Shown one piece after another: positions 1 to 8,835 of a DNA stretch of 64,000 nucleotides. Location of the stretch: contig JBBECT010000005.1 of the NCBI GenBank assembly GCA_040881665.1, positions 712,138 through 776,137 of the forward strand, in the 5' to 3' direction. The DNA comes from Actinomycetota bacterium. Lineage in GTDB: Bacteria; Actinomycetota; UBA4738; HRBIN12. Under the pieces are notes generated by a model. That model did not search any database. It saw only the letters and a list, made by a program, of their open reading frames with translations, and was not told where the DNA came from. Position 1 is the first letter of the stretch. The number at the start of each line of letters is the position of its first letter. The translations under genes and the position numbers were made by a program.

Positions 1-2
1 AG

Positions 3-812
3 GTCGTCGGCGGCGTCACGCCCGGCAAAGGCGGCACCACCCACCTGGGGCTGCCGGTGTTTAACAGCGTTGCCGAAGCCGTCCGGGAGACCGGGGCCTC
101 GGTGTCGGGGGTGTTCGTTCCTCCGCAGGTCGCGGTCGACTCGCTGCTCGAGGCGATCGAGGCCGGGATCGAGATCGCGGTCATCATCGCCGACGGCGTG
201 CCGGTGCAGGACATGGTGCGCACCAAGCGCTATCTCACCGGCCGGAACACGACGATCATCGGCCCGAACTCCCCCGGGATCATCACGCCGGGCGAGTGCA
301 AGGTCGGGATCATGCCCAGCCACATCTATTCCAAGGGGCGCGTCGGGGTCGTGTCGCGCTCGGGGACGCTGAACTACGAGGCCGTCTCGCAGATGACCAA
401 GCTCGGACTCGGACAGTCGAGCTGCGTCGGCATCGGCGGCGACCCGGTCAACGGCACCGACTTCAAGACCGTGTTGCAGGCTTTCGAGAACGACGACGAC
501 ACCGACATCGTCGTGATGATCGGCGAGATCGGTGGTCAGCAGGAGGTCGAGGCGGCTGCGTGGGCAGCGCAGTACATGACCAAACCGCTCGTCTGCTTCA
601 TCGCGGGCGTGTCGGCGCCGCGCGGTCGCCGCATGGGGCATGCGGGCGCCGTGATCTCCGGAGACTCCGACACCGCGCAGGCCAAGCTCGACGCGATCGA
701 GGCCCTCGGCCACCACACGGTGCGCAACCCCGCCGAGATCGGTGAGACGGTCGCGAAGGCGGTCGCCGAGTCGGGGGTCGGGCTCGGCGACGGCTCCCGC
801 ACGGGTGCCTGA
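3..812 (+). CDS. sucD: Succinyl-CoA ligase (ADP-forming) alpha subunit, 5' partial
   Basis: Alpha subunit of succinyl-CoA synthetase, the TCA-cycle enzyme that couples succinyl-CoA cleavage to ATP or GTP formation in the cytoplasm. The reading frame is open from base 3, so the start lies outside the window. Visible family blocks are [18 protein letters not shown] at the left edge (CoA-binding fold), [30 protein letters not shown] and [14 protein letters not shown]. The [17 protein letters not shown] block contains the His that is phosphorylated in this family. About 270 residues are present, so only the first few tens of residues are missing. The beta subunit sucC would be expected just upstream. 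The end of the gene is intact. Confidence 0.96.
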   Translation, partial: VVGGVTPGKGGTTHLGLPVFNSVAEAVRETGASVSGVFVPPQVAVDSLLEAIEAGIEIAVIIADGVPVQDMVRTKRYLTGRNTTIIGPNSPGIITPGECKVGIMPSHIYSKGRVGVVSRSGTLNYEAVSQMTKLGLGQSSCVGIGGDPVNGTDFKTVLQAFENDDDTDIVVMIGEIGGQQEVEAAAWAAQYMTKPLVCFIAGVSAPRGRRMGHAGAVISGDSDTAQAKLDAIEALGHHTVRNPAEIGETVAKAVAESGVGLGDGSRTGA

Positions 813-891
813 GATGCTCGAGGTCCCGCTCTCCGATCCCGGCTGAACGGAGGTCGACACCGACCCGGACGGTCCGCCATCATGGCGAGTG

Positions 892-2181
892 ATGCGAACC
901 CCCCAACGGCTCCTCCTGGTCTGCCTGACCTTCGGCGTCCTCGCTGCGGGCCTGTCGGGTGGCACAGCCGGCGCCGCGAGCACGGTGGTGCTGGTCGGCC
1001 CTGTCACGATCTCCCCGGGGGTCGAGTTCACTCGCTACGACGTCGTGCAGAGCGACGGGACGAAGGCCAAGGTCCACGTACTCGAGATCGACCCGTCGAC
1101 CTCCGCCACGATCGACGTCGGCTACTCGAAACCCAAGCTCCCGGGCAAGGACTACCTGAGCTCCTGGGGTCCAGCACAAGGGGCGGTTGCCGCGATCAAC
1201 GGGGACTACAGCACGAATGACCGCCCGGACCACCTCTACGTCCAAGACGGCGCCCTGTGGCAGACCGGACCTCGTAAAGGCTCGGCCTTCGGGATGCGAC
1301 AGGACGAGTCGGCCGCCTACGCGATCGACCCGAAGATCCGCGTCTCGATGGAGACCGAAACCCACACCTCGGTGATCAAGCGGTGGAACAGCGGTGCCCC
1401 GGCGAAGTCGGAGATCGCCGGATATTCTCCGGAGGGCGGGTCGATCGAGGATCCGCCGGGCAGGGCGTGTTCCGCGCGACTGGCCCCCGTCGCCGGTTCG
1501 TTCCGCTGGGCGAGGGCCCGCAAGGGAACACTCACGAACTACACGGTTCAGGCCCGTCGGTGCAGGGCGGATCCGCTCCCGGAGAAGAACAAGGTCGTGA
1601 TCACCTCGCGCCGAGGACCGGCGAGCCTGCAGGCCGTGATCAAGGCGCTCGACAAGGGTGAGACGGTCACGATCCGAACCGCGTACGGCATGCCCGGAAC
1701 GGTCGACGCGATCGGCGGCCAGCCCGTCCTGCTGCGCGAGGGGACGATCCCGACGTTCACGTCGTGCACGAACAACAGCACCCTGTACTGCAAGCACAAC
1801 CGGACCGCCGTCGGGTTCAACCAAGCATGCGCGGAGCGGACGCCTGGCTGCCGCGTGTACTACGTCGTCGTGGACTCACGCCTGAACGGCTGGTCGAGCG
1901 GTATGAACCCGTCGCAGCTCGCGCAGTTCTTCAGGGATGACCTCGGCGCTTGGGGCGCGGTGAATCTCGACGGCGGCGGTTCTTCGGAGATGTGGGTCCA
2001 GGCCAACGCCTCGTACCCCGCCGAGACCTGTCAGTTCAAGTCCACGGCGACCGGCTGCTTCGTGAACAGACCGGTCTGGACGAACCAGACGCCCCAGGAG
2101 CGCCCGGTCGAGAACGGCTTGTTGGTGAAGGCCGGGGACGATCTGTATCCGACCATCGAAGCCGTTCCCCTCCCCCCGTAG
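892..2181 (+). CDS. Secreted phosphodiester glycosidase-like protein (NAGPA domain), paralogue 1
   Basis: Exported protein of the NAGPA (formerly DUF2233) family, related to the phosphodiesterase that uncovers mannose-6-phosphate. Bacterial substrates are unknown. The N-terminus MRTPQRLLLVCLTFGVLAAG is a Sec signal peptide. Family blocks are AAINGDYSTNDRPDHLYVQDG, the CRVYYVVVDSRLNGWSSG segment and the conserved NLDGGGSSEMWVQ near the C-terminus. Several Cys residues suggest disulfides outside the cell. A GTG at 889 abuts the ATG at 892; ATG is chosen because it gives the same MRTP start as the paralogue at 3.1-4.5 kb. The family call is firm; a glycan or phosphodiester target is inference. 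Confidence 0.82.
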   Translation: MRTPQRLLLVCLTFGVLAAGLSGGTAGAASTVVLVGPVTISPGVEFTRYDVVQSDGTKAKVHVLEIDPSTSATIDVGYSKPKLPGKDYLSSWGPAQGAVAAINGDYSTNDRPDHLYVQDGALWQTGPRKGSAFGMRQDESAAYAIDPKIRVSMETETHTSVIKRWNSGAPAKSEIAGYSPEGGSIEDPPGRACSARLAPVAGSFRWARARKGTLTNYTVQARRCRADPLPEKNKVVITSRRGPASLQAVIKALDKGETVTIRTAYGMPGTVDAIGGQPVLLREGTIPTFTSCTNNSTLYCKHNRTAVGFNQACAERTPGCRVYYVVVDSRLNGWSSGMNPSQLAQFFRDDLGAWGAVNLDGGGSSEMWVQANASYPAETCQFKSTATGCFVNRPVWTNQTPQERPVENGLLVKAGDDLYPTIEAVPLPP

Positions 2182-2189
2182 CACCGGCG

Positions 2190-2195
2190 TAGACT
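2190..2195 (+). promoter_or_regulatory. Candidate -10 box for leaderless PPK2 mRNA
   Basis: TAGACT lies seven bases before the GTG start at 2203, the spacing expected if transcription begins at the start codon. There is no Shine-Dalgarno sequence. It matches the actinobacterial TANNNT -10 pattern; no clear -35 is seen. Confidence 0.45.
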
Positions 2196-2202
2196 CGCCC
2201 GC

Positions 2203-3033
2203 GTGAAGACCCAGGATCTGCCGGCCCGGTTCCGGGTCGATGGGGGCCGAAACAACATCCTGCCGGGCGTCGACCCGGGCTCGACCGAGGGCACGAACGA
2301 GAAGCATGCACGCACCGTCTTGCCGGATCTCGTGGGCGAGCTCGGCGGGCTGCAGGAACGCCTGTGGGCCGAGCACGAGCGGTCGCTGCTGGTCGTGCTC
2401 CAGGGGATGGACACCAGCGGCAAGGACGGCACCGTCAAGCATGTCCTCGGCGCGATGAGCCCCGGCGGGATCGCGGTCGCGAACTTCAAGAGGCCCACCC
2501 AGGACGAGCTCGCGCACGACTTCCTGTGGCGGATCCGCGCCGAGCTGCCGGGTCCGGGGCAGGTCACGGTCTTCAACCGGTCGCACTACGAGGACATCGT
2601 CACGGTGCGCGTGTGGGGCCTCGCACCGGAGAGCAAGTGGCGCCCACGGTTCGAGCAGATCAACGCGTTCGAGGCCGAGCTCGTCGCGGCAGGAACGGCG
2701 GTCGTGAAACTGTTCCTGCACATCTCCTACGACGAGCAGCGTAAGCGCCTGCTCGCGAGGCTGGACCGGCCGGACAAGCGATGGAAGTTCGACCACGCGG
2801 ACCTCGAGGCGCGGCAGCGATGGACCGCGTTCCAGAACGCCTACGAGGAGGCGCTGTCGAGCTGTTCGAGCCCCGAGGCGCCCTGGTACGTGATCCCCGC
2901 CGACCACAAGTGGTACCGGAACTGGCTCGTCGCGACGGTGCTGCGGGAGGAGCTGTCGCGGATGGACCCGAGGTACCCGCAGCCCGACCTCGACCTCGAC
3001 GCCCTCCGCCGGCGGCTTGCGCCCCCGAACTAG
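2203..3033 (+). CDS. ppk2: Polyphosphate kinase 2 family protein (PPK2)
   Basis: Cytoplasmic polyphosphate:nucleotide phosphotransferase of the PPK2 family, which phosphorylates nucleotides from polyphosphate or the reverse. The 276-residue length fits a one-domain PPK2. The Walker A motif GMDTSGKDG is at residues 68-76, followed by the family block FKRPTQDELAHDFLWRI and VFNRSHYEDIVTVRVWG, which holds the Walker B/lid region. The C-terminus WYVIPADHKWYRNWLVA is also typical. The start is GTG at 2203, with a TAGACT box seven bases upstream. The gene sits between two paralogous exported NAGPA-like genes, an odd context that does not suggest a specific partner. The nucleotide preference (ADP, GDP or AMP) cannot be read from the sequence. 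Confidence 0.92.
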   Translation: MKTQDLPARFRVDGGRNNILPGVDPGSTEGTNEKHARTVLPDLVGELGGLQERLWAEHERSLLVVLQGMDTSGKDGTVKHVLGAMSPGGIAVANFKRPTQDELAHDFLWRIRAELPGPGQVTVFNRSHYEDIVTVRVWGLAPESKWRPRFEQINAFEAELVAAGTAVVKLFLHISYDEQRKRLLARLDRPDKRWKFDHADLEARQRWTAFQNAYEEALSSCSSPEAPWYVIPADHKWYRNWLVATVLREELSRMDPRYPQPDLDLDALRRRLAPPN

Positions 3034-3144
3034 CTTCCGGCGGCGAGGGCGGGCACTGGGCGGCTGACCTGCGGATTCGGGAGAGCGAGCGGGTGTTCAC
3101 CGAAGGTCCATCGGTCGGTACCGAAGGACCAGTAGACACATCGG

Positions 3145-4479
3145 GTGATCTTCCGCCACTATGTGCGCTCGATGCGTACCCCCCGTTCATACTTCGCGCT
3201 CATGCTCGTCGCCCTGGTGGCGCTGGTCGTCCTCCCCGCAGCGCCCGCCCCGGCCGATCCCGCTACGAACGAGCTCGGCCCCGTGGCGGTCGCGCCGGGC
3301 GTCACGTTCACCCGCATGAAGTGGGTGAACAACGGCAACACCAGCCGCCCGCTCGTTCTGACGATCGCGCCCTTCGGGAACGATGCGACGATCGACGTCG
3401 CCTCCGCGAGCACCAAGATCCTGATGAGCGCGAAGGTTTCGAAGATGGGGACCGACCACAACGCCTGGGGTGCGATCAACGGCGACTTCGGCATCAAGCG
3501 CCCCGATCACGTCTTCATCGAGGACGGCAAGATGTGGGGCAGCGGCCTGCAGAACGGCGGCACGATCTTCGGATTCCGTAAGGACGAGGCGAGCGGCTAC
3601 ATCGGCGTCCCGAAGACGCGGCTGTCGTACAAGAGCGGGACCACGATCGTCGACGTGAAGCGATGGAACAGCGGCAAGCCCGGCGCCGGGGAGATCGTCG
3701 CCTACTCCCCCGAGGGCGGTCTCCAGGAGCGGCCCCCGACGAACGCGTGCTCGGTCCTGCTGACGGCTCCGGGCAACCACGGGTGGACATCGGGGAAGAA
3801 GCTGATCACGCGAACCTACACCGTGAACAAGCGCAAGTGCAGCGAGACGCAGGCGATGGCGGCCCCGTCGGGACAGCAGATCGTCCTGTCGGCCAAGCGC
3901 CGCGGCGCCGGCAAGAAGGCCCTCGCCGCGCTGCCGATCGGCGGCACGATCGCCCTGCGCTGGGGAACCGCCGCCGTCGGCGCGGCCGACGTGATCGGCG
4001 GCCGCCAGCACATCGTGGCCAACGGAGTGCCGACCGACGAGGTGTTCTGCGACCCCAACGTCGGGGACGACCTGTGCGACGCCAACCCGCGGGCGGGCGT
4101 CGGCATGAACGCGGACTGCAAGCCGGGAGGGGACCCCGCCGCCTGCCGCATCTACTACGTCGTCGTCGACGGGCGACAGGGCACCGATTGGTCCCAGGGA
4201 CTGACGCTCGCGAACTTCGCGAAGTTCATGGACGAGGAGCTCGGGGTCGCCGAGGCCGTCAACCTCGACGGCGGTGGCTCGGCGACGATGTGGGTGCGCA
4301 AGGCGAACCTGCCCGCCGGCGCCTGCCAGAACGTGGACGGGGACATCACGACGATCGGCTGCGTCGTGAACCGGCCCAGCACGAACGGCTCGTACATCGT
4401 CGAGCGCGGCAGCGAGAACGCGTTCCTCGTGAAGCCCCCGCCCGACGCCTTCCCCGCCGCCGAACCCTCCGGGCTCTGA
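3145..4479 (+). CDS. Secreted phosphodiester glycosidase-like protein (NAGPA domain), paralogue 2
   Basis: Second NAGPA-family exported protein, clearly paralogous to the one at 0.9-2.2 kb. Shared blocks are AWGAINGDFGIKRPDHVFIEDGK, VKRWNSGKPGAGEIVAYSPEG, CRIYYVVVDGRQGTDWSQG and NLDGGGSATMWV. A signal peptide runs from MRTPRSYFALMLVALVAL to the APADP cleavage region. The start is uncertain: GTG 3145 has a TAGACA box six bases upstream and could be leaderless, whereas the in-frame ATG at 3172 gives the same MRTP start as the paralogue. The next gene starts four bases after its stop, so the two are probably co-transcribed. The substrate is unknown. Confidence 0.8.
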   Translation: MIFRHYVRSMRTPRSYFALMLVALVALVVLPAAPAPADPATNELGPVAVAPGVTFTRMKWVNNGNTSRPLVLTIAPFGNDATIDVASASTKILMSAKVSKMGTDHNAWGAINGDFGIKRPDHVFIEDGKMWGSGLQNGGTIFGFRKDEASGYIGVPKTRLSYKSGTTIVDVKRWNSGKPGAGEIVAYSPEGGLQERPPTNACSVLLTAPGNHGWTSGKKLITRTYTVNKRKCSETQAMAAPSGQQIVLSAKRRGAGKKALAALPIGGTIALRWGTAAVGAADVIGGRQHIVANGVPTDEVFCDPNVGDDLCDANPRAGVGMNADCKPGGDPAACRIYYVVVDGRQGTDWSQGLTLANFAKFMDEELGVAEAVNLDGGGSATMWVRKANLPAGACQNVDGDITTIGCVVNRPSTNGSYIVERGSENAFLVKPPPDAFPAAEPSGL

Positions 4480-4483
4480 CCCG

Positions 4484-5641
4484 ATGGGTCGCCGCCGCAT
4501 CCCCGTCGCGCTCCTGCTGACGGCGGCCGTCGTCGGCACGGTGCTCGTCGCGGCCGCCGTCCCGTCCTCGGCCGGGACGCCCTACGGGGCCAAGCGCGTC
4601 GTCAGGAACCTCTCGGGTGTCAGCTCCTTCACGTTCGCGCCCGACGGCGACATCTTCTTCACCGAGCGCCTCACGGGGAAGATCCGGCGCTGGGACTCCG
4701 CCACGAAGACCAAGTCGCTGTTCGCCACCGTCCCGAAGCTGTCGAGCAGCCAGTTCAACGAGCTCGGTCTCCTCGGGATCGCCCTGCACCCCGACTACCC
4801 CGCGACCCCGTCGGTCTACGTCTACGCGACGGTCGTGCGCGATAACGCGATCCGGATGCAGGTGCTGCGCTACACCGACGCGGGCGGCAGCGGGACCGCA
4901 CGACGCATCGTCAAGGAGTTCGACACGACGGCCGGCGGCGGGCACGTGGGCGGCCGGATCCTCTTCGGCTCCGACGAGCTGCTGTACGTCGTGATCGGCG
5001 AGCGGTTCGACCCCACGCTCGCCCAGAACCTCGCCCTCGAGCGCGGGAAGGTGCTCCGATACGACACCGAGACCGACCCCGAGGGCGATCTCACTCCGGC
5101 GGGTCTCGACGTGTTCACGAGCGACGCGGATCCGGAGAACGACGCGATCGTGTCGTTCGGCCACCGGAACTCCTTCGGGCTCGGATTCGACCCCGAGAAC
5201 GGGAACCTGTGGCAGACCGAGAACGGCCCCGAGTGCAACGACGAGCTGAACCTGATCGTCGACGTCGAGAACCCGAACTACGGGTGGGGGCCGAACGGGA
5301 AGTGCTCGACGCCTCCGGCCCGCCCGCTGAACACGAACAACAGCGGACCGACGCCGCGGATCCTTCCCGAGAAGTATTGGCGGACCACGATCGCCCCGAC
5401 CGGGATCGCGTTCTGCGACGGATGCGCGCTCGACGCGGGCGCCGAGGGCGCCGCGTTCGTGGGTGACTTCAACACCGGCACCCTGCGACGGGTCGCGCTC
5501 GACGCCGGACGGGACGACATCGCCTCGATCACGACCGCCTACCGGCACACCCGGCAGATCCTCTCGATCGAACGCGGCATCGACGGCCGGCTGTACTTCT
5601 CCGACGGCAGGACGATCTTCCGCGTGCGCCTCGGGGTCTAA
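4484..5641 (+). CDS. Secreted PQQ-type sugar (glucose/sorbosone) dehydrogenase-like beta-propeller
   Basis: Exported six-bladed beta-propeller of the glucose/sorbosone dehydrogenase (GSDH) family. Known members oxidise sugars using PQQ; many actinobacterial relatives have no proven activity. The signal peptide is MGRRRIPVALLLTAAVVGTV and following residues. Family blocks are FTFAPDGDIFFTERLTGKI, LGLLGIALHPDYP, GGGHVGGRILFG with the conserved His, GHRNSFGLGFDPENGNLWQTENG and the C-terminal ERGIDGRLYFSDG. The length of 385 residues is normal. It starts four bases after the NAGPA paralogue, implying translational coupling. Whether PQQ is actually bound is not shown by the sequence. Confidence 0.82.
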   Translation: MGRRRIPVALLLTAAVVGTVLVAAAVPSSAGTPYGAKRVVRNLSGVSSFTFAPDGDIFFTERLTGKIRRWDSATKTKSLFATVPKLSSSQFNELGLLGIALHPDYPATPSVYVYATVVRDNAIRMQVLRYTDAGGSGTARRIVKEFDTTAGGGHVGGRILFGSDELLYVVIGERFDPTLAQNLALERGKVLRYDTETDPEGDLTPAGLDVFTSDADPENDAIVSFGHRNSFGLGFDPENGNLWQTENGPECNDELNLIVDVENPNYGWGPNGKCSTPPARPLNTNNSGPTPRILPEKYWRTTIAPTGIAFCDGCALDAGAEGAAFVGDFNTGTLRRVALDAGRDDIASITTAYRHTRQILSIERGIDGRLYFSDGRTIFRVRLGV

Positions 5642-5661
5642 GCCCGGCACCGTTTCCCCCT

Positions 5662-5679
5662 CCGTGACGCACGTCACGG
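5662..5679. promoter_or_regulatory. CRP/FNR-type palindrome (GTGACG-CA-CGTCAC core)
   Basis: A near-perfect inverted repeat CCGTGACGCACGTCACGG lies 21 bp after the stop of the preceding gene and about 170 bp before the M23 peptidase gene. The core matches the GTGA-N6-TCAC form of actinobacterial CRP/GlxR sites. The same 14-base core recurs at 19150-19163. The rest of the 210-bp gap shows only the ribosome-binding site of the next gene. Confidence 0.45.
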
Positions 5680-5852
5680 AACCGATCTGAGCGCCGTGCG
5701 AGGATCTCCTCCTCCTCGTTCCTCCCCTCGCTCGTCCCCCCGCGATCGGTCACGGTTCAGCTCGGCGTGCCGACCTGCCGATACCTCCCCGAACGGTTCG
5801 CGAGGCGGTCGCGGACGATCCGATTCATCCCCCGATAGGAGGCGGACGGGGT

Positions 5853-6671
5853 ATGCGTGGTTGTGTACGGGTAGTGGCGCTGGGGCTCATCTGCATCTTG
5901 GCGGTTCCGGGCATCGACACGGCCCTCGCCGATCAGGCGGACGTCGCCGAGACGCGACTGCGGCGGATCGAGCAGCGGATCGATCGGCACCGCACGCAGC
6001 GACGGATCGAGCGCAGGCAGTTCAGGGTGTCGACCCGGCGCGCCGCGCATGCCACGCGGCGGGTCCGCACGCGCGTCGTGCACGCCCGCAGGGTCGCGAT
6101 GCGCGCACCCGTGCAGGCGCCGGTGCTCGAGCCGCGGATCCGAGCGGCCGTTCGGCGTCGAGACGAGCTCGAAGCGCAACGGCGAGGATCGCGGGCCCGC
6201 CTGGCGCGCCATCGCGCGGCGGTCCGGCGGCTCCGCTCCACGGCACGCACGACCTCCGCCCTTCTCTCACGCCTCCGGCCGATCGGGATCTGCCCCGTGC
6301 AGGCCGCGACGGCGATCTCCGACGACTTCGGAGCCGCACGCTGGGACGACGGGCACACGCATCAGCATCAGGGCAACGACGTCGCGGCCGCCTTCGGTGC
6401 GCCGGTGGTAGCACCCTTCGACGGGGTGGCGGCGGCGAGCCGGAGCGATCTGGGTGGCTTGACGGTGCGCGTGACGGGGGCCCGGGGATACGTCGCGAAC
6501 GCGCACCTGTCGCGCTACGGCACCCTGGGCTCCGTGCGCGCGGGGACGGTCGTGGGCTACGTGGGAACGACCGGGAACGCGCAGGGGCCGCACGTTCACT
6601 TCGAATGGCATCCGGGCGGCGGCGGCGCGATCGACCCCCACGACGCGCTCACACAGGTCTGTCCGGGATAG
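5853..6671 (+). CDS. Secreted M23-family peptidase with Arg-rich coiled-coil N-terminus
   Basis: Probable peptidoglycan endopeptidase or LytM-type regulator outside the membrane. After a signal peptide (MRGCVRVVALGLICILAVPG) comes an unusually Arg-rich helical region of about 130 residues, predicted as coiled coil, then an M23 domain from about residue 150. The zinc ligands are visible: HQHQGNDVAAAFG (H-x3-D type motif) and GPHVHFEWHPGG (HxH). A strong ribosome-binding site, TAGGAGG, lies ten bases before the ATG. The coiled coil is a common regulatory or partner-binding module in this family (EnvC-like). It is followed by an L,D-transpeptidase gene, so the pair suits cell-wall remodelling. 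Confidence 0.85.
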   Translation: MRGCVRVVALGLICILAVPGIDTALADQADVAETRLRRIEQRIDRHRTQRRIERRQFRVSTRRAAHATRRVRTRVVHARRVAMRAPVQAPVLEPRIRAAVRRRDELEAQRRGSRARLARHRAAVRRLRSTARTTSALLSRLRPIGICPVQAATAISDDFGAARWDDGHTHQHQGNDVAAAFGAPVVAPFDGVAAASRSDLGGLTVRVTGARGYVANAHLSRYGTLGSVRAGTVVGYVGTTGNAQGPHVHFEWHPGGGGAIDPHDALTQVCPG

Positions 6672-6867
6672 GGGGGTTCCCAGCTCGGGGTGCGATGAGG
6701 CAGGATGCTGCCCAGTGCCCCTTGCGCCCGTCCCCCGTCGGGCGAAGCGAACCGGATCTCTCCCGCACCCTCGCGCCGCCTCTTCCCCGGCCACGCGTCG
6801 GTCTGGGTCAGCACGCCGGCCCTCCGCCTCGCTTCAGCCACAGCCGACGCCCGCCGATGTGGGTGAG

Positions 6868-7692
6868 ATGCGGGGCTGGGTCCTCAGGAGCTGGACGTTC
6901 GTGGCGGTCCTCGCCGTCGGGGCGGCGATCGGCGCACCCCTGGCCGGCGTCGCCGCCGGTCCCGAGCCCCGCGCGGAGAACCGAGCGCCGGCCGAGCGGC
7001 TCGAGGTGGCCGAGGCCGGTTCCCCGGCGCGGACGGTCTCCCCGGTGGTCCCTATTGAGGGCTCGAACAACGGTCGCGAGCGCCGGCCGAAGCCCGAGCC
7101 ACACCTGTTCGTTCGCGTCCCACGCGACCTCGCCCTGACGTCCCGGCCGGGCGGAGGACGTATCGTCGGCACCGTTCCCGACGGGTCGCGCTTCTACGAC
7201 GTTCCCACGATGGCCTGGGTACAACAGGTGAGTGAGGACGGGCGCTTCGGCCGTCTCGCCGTTCCCTACGGGAACGGCGACGGATGGATGCGGCTCGACG
7301 GTCTGCGTCGCGGCACGACCTGGGTGGAGGCCCACGTCGACCTGTCCGATCGGCGCCTCACGCTCGAGAAACGAGACAAGGTCGTGTTCCGCACACGGAG
7401 CGCGATCGGTGCGTCGGTGTCACCCACGCCGCCGGGGCGCTACTTCGTCACCGACCGGATCCCGTTCGACCCCGGAAGCTCGCTCGGCCGTTTCGCGTTC
7501 GGGATCTCGGGCATCCAGCCCAACCTGCCCCCGGGATGGAGCGGTGGCGACCAGCTCGCGATCCACGGCACGAACGTTCCGAGCTCGATCGGGCAGGCGG
7601 CGAGCGCGGGGTGCATGCGGGTCTCGGCGTCCGCGCTCGAGCGGCTGAAGCCGTTCCTGCGCCTGGGCACACCGGTGATCGTCTCCCGGTAG
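6868..7692 (+). CDS. Secreted L,D-transpeptidase (YkuD domain)
   Basis: Peptidoglycan cross-linking enzyme forming 3-3 links, or attaching proteins, outside the membrane. The start at ATG 6868 is chosen because it places a signal/anchor segment (RSWTFVAVLAVGAAIGAPLAG) directly at the N-terminus; the frame is open further upstream but that part is low-complexity. An SH3-like region (residues about 85-150) precedes the YkuD domain. The catalytic motif is IHGTNVPSSIGQAASAGCMR with Cys249 and the upstream His, plus SPTPPGRYFVTDR. The length of 274 residues is normal for a single-domain enzyme. It lies 200 bp downstream of the M23 peptidase on the same strand. Confidence 0.88.
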   Translation: MRGWVLRSWTFVAVLAVGAAIGAPLAGVAAGPEPRAENRAPAERLEVAEAGSPARTVSPVVPIEGSNNGRERRPKPEPHLFVRVPRDLALTSRPGGGRIVGTVPDGSRFYDVPTMAWVQQVSEDGRFGRLAVPYGNGDGWMRLDGLRRGTTWVEAHVDLSDRRLTLEKRDKVVFRTRSAIGASVSPTPPGRYFVTDRIPFDPGSSLGRFAFGISGIQPNLPPGWSGGDQLAIHGTNVPSSIGQAASAGCMRVSASALERLKPFLRLGTPVIVSR

Positions 7693-7703
7693 CATCGACC
7701 GCG

Positions 7704-8835
7704 ATGCGCGCACGAGAGCTCGGGATCGAGATCGGGGACGGCACACCAGGCCCGCTCAACGCGATCACCGACGTACCCGGGGGTCGGCATCGGTCACACG
7801 ACCTTGATCGAAGGTGAGGGCTCCCTGCACGTCGGATCCGGCCCGATCCGGACCGGCGTGACCGTCATCGTCCCCCATGCGGAGGTGGGAACGCGTCCGG
7901 TGTTCGCGGGCGCGCACCGGCTCAACGGCAACGGCGAGATGACCGGCCTCGAGTGGGTACGGGAATCGGGGATGCTGACGACGCCGATCGCGCTCACGAA
8001 CACCCACAGCGTCGGCGTCGTCCGCGACGCGCTGGTCGCGGCCGACGTGAACAGGCGAGGCGCGAGCGAGATCTTCTGGAGCCTGCCGGTCGTCGGTGAG
8101 ACGTGGGACGGCATGCTCAACGACATCAACGGGATGCACGTGCGCGCCGGCCACGTGCACGACGCTCTGGAACAGGCGACGGGTGGGGTGCCGTCCGAGG
8201 GCGGGGTCGGCGGCGGCACCGGGATGATCTGCCACGACTTCAAGGGCGGCATCGGCACTGCGTCCCGCGTCGTCTCGGGGGCCGCGGGTGGGTTCTCCGT
8301 CGGTGTGCTGGTGCAGGCGAACCACGGCAGGCGCGAACGCCTGACGATCAACGGGGTTGGGGTCGGCGAGGAGATCGGACGCGACGAGGTGCCGTTCCCG
8401 GAGGACTCGCTCCCATCGGACGCATCGGCGGCCGGCTCGGGGATGCCCGGCATGTCGGGCGCCGGATCGATCATCGTGGTCGTCGGAACCGATGCACCCC
8501 TGCTGCCGCACCAGTGCGAGCGGTTGGCGCAGCGAGCGGGGTTCGGGATCGCCCGGACCGGCGGGGTCGGCGAGATGACGAGCGGGGACCTGTTCCTGTG
8601 CTTCGCGACCGGGAACGCCGGCCGTCTGTCGAACTACAAGGTCGGCGCGGAGCCGGTGCGCCTCCCGCTGGAGATGCTCTCGGACCTGGTGATCACCGAG
8701 TACTACGACGCCGTGATCGAGGCGACCGAGGAGGCGATCGTGAACGCGCTCGTCGCCGGGGCGACGATGACCGGGCGCGACGGGGTCACGGTCCACGGTC
8801 TGCCGAACGACCGGCTCGCCGGGCTGCTGAACTAG
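7704..8835 (+). pseudogene. P1-family peptidase (DmpA/NylC-like), frameshifted near the N-terminus
   Basis: Family P1 (DmpA-type, Ntn-hydrolase) aminopeptidase or amidase, which self-cleaves before a Ser/Thr nucleophile. The coding sequence is split. Frame 1 from ATG 7704 reads MRARELGIEIGDGTPGPLN and on to DVPG, then goes out of frame at the G run 7779-7783. Removing one G restores DVPGVGIGHTTLIEGEG and joins the frame that runs to 8835, giving about 376 residues, a normal length. The self-cleavage site GAGSIIVVVGTDAPLLP is intact at about 8464-8469, as are GGVGGGTGMICHDFKGG and NTHSVGVVRDA. Everything downstream is undamaged, so this is either a recent mutation or a one-base sequencing or assembly error. 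The start overlaps no neighbour. Confidence 0.85.
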
